From Microascus cirrosus (taxonomy: Eukaryota; Ascomycota; Sordariomycetes; Microascales; Microascaceae), in the NCBI GenBank assembly GCA_030271035.1, contig JAMBUN010000288.1:1-64000 (forward strand): DNA of 64,000 bases, written 5' to 3'. Shown here in pieces: positions 58,151-64,000 of this stretch (position 1 is the first letter of the stretch; each line of letters starts with the position of its first letter). The notes beneath the pieces are model-generated. The model ran no database searches. It worked only from the letters and a program-made list of their open reading frames with translations, and was not told the origin of the DNA. The translations under genes were made by a program, and so were the position numbers.

Positions 58151-60477
58151 ATGGCTTCGGCCGTAGTTCTTCTCGGGCTGTCAGCCTTAGCTTCTGCCGA
58201 TACATTCATCCCGCCTCCGCCGGATACCAGTTTCCATGCGTCGGGCTTGTATCCAGGGGCATCGATCGCCTACAAGCAGGTACGCTCCCAGGCGAAGTCG
58301 GAACCTTTACGTGACTGAGATCAGACTTCTAATTTCAGTTTGTAGACCTCTATCTGCGAGACAACGCCGGGTGTCCACGCTTACAGTGGCTACGTCTCAC
58401 TGCCCTCAGAATTCTTCTCTGACCTCCAGGATCCGGAACACCCATTCAATATCAACACGTTCTTCTGGTACTTTGGTATGGAACTATCGCCCATGTATGG
58501 TGTTGTGGATACGGACTAACACGGACTAGAGGCGCGCAACAATCCTCAGGATGCCCCGACAGCCATATACCTCGCCGGCGGCCCCGGCACCGCATCAATT
58601 GACGGCGCCAATGGCTTCCCCTGCACCGTGAACCCCGACTCAAACAGCACTACTATTAACGAGTTTTCATGGAACAACAATGTCAACATGCTCTACATTG
58701 ACCAACCCGTTGGCGTTGGGTACTCGTACACAAGCATCACCGACGGGATACTCAACCTCCTCACACAGGAGTTCACGCCGCTTGAGGACAACGAGGCACC
58801 GGCGCTTAATTTGACGACTGTTCAGGCATCTATCAGCACTCCCAATGAAGCATTCCTTGTGAACAACACCGAGACGGCGGCCAAGATGGCGTGGCGGTTT
58901 TCCCAAGTGTGGTTTCAAGAGTGAGTTAGCCCATCTTCACACTACCAGGCAATAACCAGTATTTTAAAACTGTTAATAGATTCCCGGAGTACAAGACTTC
59001 AAACGACGAGATTAGTGTTTGGGGAACTTCCGTAAGTTTGCTCTAGCCGCGGCGGGGTCCAGAGTTGTAACAAGCGTCAGGCTAATCGTTTGTTGTAGTA
59101 CGGCGGCTTCTGGGGCCCCGGATTTCTCTCCTACTTCCTCACGCAGAACGATGCTATTAATGATGGAACCCACGAGGACAAGAACGCGACCGCCCTAAAC
59201 CTCTCTACCCTCGGCCTCGGGAACGCCTGCATCGATAGTCTGATCCAAGGACCTAGCTTCCCCAACTTTGCCATGAACAATACATACGGATATCAGGCGT
59301 ACCCCGAGGAGGTATACGAGATGGCAATGAGCAACTTTACGGCCCCTGAGGACGGCTGCGTTGATCTCATTACGAAATGCAGGAAGGTCGCAGCTGCGAA
59401 TGACCCGGAGAGCCTGGGTAATGACCAGGAAGCGAACGAGGCCTGCGCTGCGGCGAGTGCAGTTTGCTACGGAGTTGTACAAGCAGCCTACACCGAGATA
59501 TCCGACGTACGTATTGCCCTGTCTCGGCTGGTACTCCCTGCGTCTGTAGACGCTAGCTAATAAGTAGCAGAGGAGTCCCTTTGATGTGTCACTCATCAAT
59601 CCCGCCGTATACCCCCACGAGTACAGCTACGCGTTCTTCAACCAGCGATGGGTACAGGAGGACCTTGGTGTTCGTGTGAACTGGACTATTAGCGACCCGA
59701 ACATTGTGGCCAAGTTCTTCGAGGAGACGGGGGACGCGATGAGGCGGGATGTCTCGTCGCTCGAGCACGTGTTGAACAGCGGAATGAGTCTGGCGATGTA
59801 CTACGGCGACCTGGACTACCGGTGCAATTGTGGGTAATCTTCGAATGTGATGATTTGCGACCGAATGTTGAACACTTCTGACCATGCGTTTGGTAGGGTT
59901 CGGCGCTGAAGAGATATCGCTCCAGATGGATTACCCGTCTGCCTCTGCCTTCCGGTCAGCCGGCTACACTCAGATCCAGACCAATGATACATACACCGGC
60001 GGCCTCGTCCGCCAGCACGGCAACGTCTCCTTCTCCCGCGTCTTTGACGCCGGGCACTGCGCGGCTTACTACCAGCCCGAGACGGTCTATCGCATTTTTG
60101 ACCGCGCCATGAGCGGGAAGGACGTCAGTACGGGGAAGACCGAGGTGAACGACGAGTATAGCTCTGAGGGACCTGATACTGTGTTTGACGTGAGACACGA
60201 GTTGCCCGAGTCGAGGGAGATCGTGTGTTATTTGTATGATGCGGAGTTGACGTGTGCGCCTAACCAGTTCAAGGCGTTGAAGGAGGGGACGGCGGTTGTG
60301 GAGGACTTTGTTGTTATTGACCCCAAGCCTATTCACGAGGATAGGGAAGGCGAGGACGGCGACGGGATTGCGGATGGCGCGGAGAATGACGACGGTCCGA
60401 ATGGCGGATACGAGGAGGGCGGAAATGTCGGAGTTGGCGGGTCCGCCAACGCGTCGTCTGCAGGGCGCGCCGGGTGA
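58151..60477 (+). CDS. Secreted serine carboxypeptidase (peptidase family S10)
   Basis: Seven exons (58151-58279, 58346-58475, 58530-58920, 58980-59031, 59099-59506, 59571-59829, 59897-60477) give 649 aa. It starts with a signal peptide (MASAVVLLGLSALASADT). Seen: the WYFEARNNP and YLAGGPG segments (binding and oxyanion region), NMLYIDQPVGVGYSY, the nucleophile WGTSYGG with Ser234 directly at an intron border, the acid in MYYGDLDYRCNW, and His in DAGHCAAYYQPE. It removes C-terminal residues from peptides at acid pH in the vacuole or outside the cell. The acceptor and donor at the sixth intron (59,829/59,897) were chosen to give CNWFGAEE. Odd: an acidic, Gly-rich tail (EDREGEDGDGIADGAENDDG) of about 50 residues ends the protein, without a GPI-type hydrophobic stretch. 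Confidence 0.92.
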
Positions 60478-60950
60478 ACACCAGGACTACTTCTGGTAGT
60501 GCAAACCAGATCCCTTCCCTTTCTCTTCCTTTTTTAGGAGCAGTGACAAGCCTTCTAATTTAACCTTCTGCTTTGTTGTTCTCATGATCCACGTTCACCG
60601 CTGCTGGGCCTCAATTTGGCCTTGCTTGACGCAACACTAGGGGCTCCCCCGCATGGCGCAGGAAAATTGCCCTGGTGTCCCCAAGCTAGTGTCGGGAAAG
60701 TCGCGCTCCGGAACTGTGGGCCGCAACCCCGCGGCCTGTGCCAACCCCTCATGTGGGGATGTTGTACTCGACCTGGAGTCATTCGGCGAGGAGCCTGAGA
60801 TATTACGTGGATATTCCGTACTTCAGCCGGCCAAGAACGTGAGGATCCTATAAGTTCGACCTTACGCCGTCGCCGTCGTAATTGAGCTGTTTCTCGTTTT
60901 TACTCATCTCTCGTCGTTTTAAGTCCTCAGCCTTGCCATCGGACACCATC
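60478..60950. other. Intergenic, tandem spacer before the transporter
   Basis: Holds the 3' end of the peptidase gene and the promoter of the MFS gene. No gene supported. Confidence 0.45.
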
Positions 60951-62625
60951 ATGTCCGGATCCAGTACCAGCGTTATCGAGCTCCCCAGCCGCACTGCGGC
61001 ATCCACCTCCGCAGGGAATGCTACGAGCATCCTCGGTAAGGTGCAGGAGCCGCAGGGTTCGGGCGAGAGGCTTGGGGTTGCCGGGCAGGCAAACTGCTTC
61101 GGCCACTCCTCGTCTGATCAGGTCGAGTCTGGGAATTTCGAGGCGACCGATGGCACTGTCGTGGAAGCGGCGGAGAAATGGAATTCGCCGCGGATCAACA
61201 TCTTCCGGGTCGGTGCGACGTTCTGGACCATGATGATTATGGGTGCCAATGATTCTGCGTACGGCGTAAGTGGCCCCCTAACGTCTAATCCAGAAGAACA
61301 TATGTAACAGTGAAAATACAGGCCCTCATTCCCTACGTAGGTCCCTCCCTTTGACAACAGGGGTCGTAATGCGTAATAACCACCACACCAGCTAGAGCAA
61401 TACTATGACCTCACCTACACCATCGTCTCCCTCGTCTTCCTCTCCCCGCTCGCGGGCTACGTCGCCTCCGCGGCTCTAAACAACTGGCTCCACCTCAGGA
61501 TCGGCCAGCGCGGCGTGGCCATGCTCTGCTCGGGGTTCCACCTCTCCGCCTACATAATCAACTGCATGCACCCGCCCTACCCCGTCCTCGTCGTCTCCTT
61601 CATCCTCGCGGGCTTCGGGAACGGCCTCGCGGAGGGGGCGTGGAACGCATATGTGGGGAATCTGGCGCGCCCGAGTGAGCTGCTGGGGTTCATGCATGCT
61701 CTTTATGGGGTCGGGGGCGTTATTAGTCCGCTGCTCGCTACGTCGCTCATCACAAAAGCGCATCTACCATGGTACTCCTATTACTATATCATGGTATGTT
61801 AACCTATTCGTTCCAGTTGTTGAGTTTTCAAGTCAGCTAATATGATACCGTGATAACAGATCGGTTTCGCGGCCATCGAGGCAGTTGCCCTGACTTGGTC
61901 TTTCTGGGACTCCACTGGCGAGGCGTACAGGGCAATTCATGGAAAAGATAACAGCGGCAATAAGGGCGGTCTCAAGGGCGCGCTGTTCCACCGACCCGGC
62001 GCCCGCGTTTCGTGGATCTCAGGTATCTTCCTACTCATCTACCTGGGCGCCGAGGTTGCCCTGGGCGGATGGATCGTCACTTTCATGCTGCAAATGCGCA
62101 ACGGGGAGCCCTTCGCCAGTGGTATGACGGCCACTGGCTTCTGGCTTGGCATGACTGTCGGGCGGGCCGCCCTCGGATTTGTGACGCCAAAGTTCGGAGT
62201 GAAACTGTCAGTATCGGTAAGTGACCCTTTATGCCTCCTGGACGCATGATGTCCTGCTTGCGCGGTTGGCTAAGGCAGGTTAGGCCTACATCATTCTGGC
62301 CATGGGCCTCCAGCTCCTCTTCTGGCTCGTCCCCAACTTCTACGTATCAGCCGTCGCCGTTGCCTTCCAGGGCTTCTTCCTCGGCCCGCTATTCCCCGGC
62401 GTGGTCCTCGTCGCGAGCAGCCTCCTCCCTCGCCACCAGCACGTTGCCGTTATCGGCTTCGTGGCAGCGTTCGCCGGCGTCGGCGCTGCGATCCTACCGT
62501 TCGCAGTTGGTGTTCTGGCGCAGGCTGAGGGGGTGAAGGTCCTCCAGCCGATCATCCTCGCTTTTTTGGGGTGCCTTATTACTCTATGGCTTATGCTACC
62601 GAGGGTGCCCAAGAAGGAGGAGTGA
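60951..62625 (+). CDS. Major facilitator superfamily transporter (fungal BSC6 / fucose-permease-like)
   Basis: Five exons (60951-61265, 61322-61336, 61392-61793, 61860-62216, 62284-62625) give 476 aa. The second exon is only 15 nt (ALIPY), but without it and the GTAGGT donor the first helix loop ALIPYLEQYYDLTY does not form. The N-terminal 80 residues are hydrophilic and cytosolic. Helices follow: FWTMMIMGANDSAYG, IVSLVFLSPLAGYVAS, LVVSFILAGFGNGLAEGAWNAYVG, and later GLQLLFWLVPNFYV, AVIGFVAAFAGVGAAIL. About 11-12 helices are expected in the plasma membrane. Substrate unknown; the subgroup includes sugar and small-metabolite permeases. It could import a nutrient used by the nearby enzymes. Confidence 0.88.
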
Positions 62626-64000
62626 ACGCTCAGCATTGTGGTTGGTGGGATTCTTGCCATGGCCTTGACAGATGCGGTGGGAACCGTTCGACACGTTCTT
62701 TTTTACTATCAAGACATGATAAGCATGATACACTATATGTAGCATTGACTAAAGCTGTAGCCCCGACTCACGATCCTTGTGCATAGTTGGTATAAACTAG
62801 GGGTATTATAGCGCCGGTCTCGGATAAGAACTGGAATATATCCCTTTCTCCCCTTCCGAAAATAGCATCGGTATGTTTTCCTTAGGTATGTAAAACACGA
62901 ATATGTCTCTCCTCAACGGCGGCTCTCCGCCTGGTTCGTGTAGCACCCTCTCTACAGCATGGTAGCAGGGCGCATCACGCTTGCACGAAGCACATCACAG
63001 TTCTGGCGTGGCGAATGACGGATTTTGGGCGCTGAAATGCTTGTAACCGAACTAGCAGTCATTCTGGCACCCCATCTAAATCCGCCCGATATCTCATAAG
63101 CCTGTTTCTGACACTATCTATCCACGACGTCTTTCTCATCGCAGGTCAGAACGCGGAGGATGGACCGTCCAGGCCGAGCGAGCGGAACTTAGCCGGCACT
63201 TACATCCCATGCAACAGAAAGGCCACATTGTGGAGTTCCGACAGGAAATCACCCCCGAAGCCATAGGGGTGACCTGTCAAATACTGTAAATCGCTAATGA
63301 TATTTGCGTATCCGGGTGTGCGGGGATCGTGGTCCGGAGAAATTCTCGGAGCAGCACGGTGGTGGAGGTGGGACTATGTTGCAGAGAATAAGGCAGGTTT
63401 GCTTTCGTGGCAGCATATTAGCGCCGGAGTAGATGTGCGTGAATCCTCCGGGTTTGACATGTGAGGGGTAATCATGTCAAGGCGATCCGATAATATTGTG
63501 GCCAGTTTCATCCATCGAGGGCCTTGGCTGCCAGTGTGAGAGGCGGTAATTCGCTATCATAACCACGTGGAGTTCAGGATGGCCAGCTTTTCCACTCGAT
63601 ATATTTCTACGGAAAAGACCCGGCAGACGGTAAAGGTCTGAAAACTGTTAATCTCAGCATCATTGGCGGGGTCAGGTGAACCCCGCATTGCGCGTGCATA
63701 CGGAGCCGGGAACTGTGATTAAGTGTTGTTCAAACAGGCGGTATTCAACAGCCATAAACAGCTATGATTATGATGATACCACTAATCCTGCTCCGAAGGC
63801 CTTCTGCCTTCTGGCCTGGCTTGGTGTCAGCTTGCCTTCCCACCTGGGACGTTCGCTAAGGACCTCGCATTCGGGCTGGCGCAGGTCGAGGGGATTCTGA
63901 CTTGAGTAGCCAAGGTGAACCACGACAAGAACTCTGGTTTATATACTGAGTTTGGTGGTGCCAATTTGGTCCTGCCAAGGCATTGAAAACTACGGTCGAA
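62626..64000. other. Right edge, no supported gene
   Basis: Frames (for example 63,676-63,900) have no motif. The stretch may hold promoter DNA of a gene outside the window. Confidence 0.45.

Noticed and set aside
1..64000. CRISPR array or bacterial operon
   Set aside because: No spaced direct repeats of the right size. Introns and promoter spacing show a eukaryotic nuclear genome.

Overview
The window is nuclear DNA of a filamentous ascomycete (Pezizomycotina). The evidence is many short introns (about 50-135 nt) with GTANGT donors and CTAAC-type branch sites, two Zn2Cys6 regulators, an AA9 polysaccharide monooxygenase, an NLP-type secreted protein, a nuclear-type tRNA-Gln with a short intron, and decayed genes with possible RIP-like changes. 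The class or genus cannot be fixed from sequence alone. Exon models were built by hand from reading frame, splice signals and family fit, and most give a whole number of codons.

Layout. Bases 1-20 kb hold mostly secreted or redox enzymes: a short-chain dehydrogenase, an HSL-type esterase, a molybdenum-cofactor-sulfurase-like protein, a CCCH zinc-finger protein, an AA9 LPMO, a P450, a secreted FAD (BBE-like) oxidase and an EthD-domain protein. Bases 19.7-29 kb hold a secreted Cys-rich putative carbohydrate-binding protein, a decayed ankyrin/CorA-like gene, an O-methyltransferase and an NLP, separated by long gene-poor stretches. Bases 30-36.2 kb hold a tRNA-Gln, a beta-lactamase-fold protein, a C2H2 zinc-finger protein and a small unknown protein. 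No PKS, NRPS or terpene synthase is present, so the tailoring-type enzymes are not a recognisable backbone cluster.

Bases 36.9-57.4 kb form the most coherent block. A large biotin-dependent protein (biotin carboxylase, AHS2/PxpC, AHS1/PxpB, biotinyl domain; 1,245 aa, no amidase domain) faces a LamB/YcsF (PxpA) gene across a 0.7-kb shared promoter. Next come an alpha/beta hydrolase, two gene relics (Zn-alcohol dehydrogenase and 2-oxoglutarate oxygenase), a Zn2Cys6 regulator, a succinate-semialdehyde-type dehydrogenase facing a GABA aminotransferase across another 0.7-kb promoter, and a second Zn2Cys6 regulator. Together these could open a lactam (5-oxoproline or 2-pyrrolidinone type) with ATP and biotin, and pass the resulting amino acid (GABA) through transaminase and dehydrogenase to succinate. 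This is an inference from gene content.

Bases 58-62.6 kb hold an S10 serine carboxypeptidase and an MFS transporter. The last 1.4 kb shows no gene.
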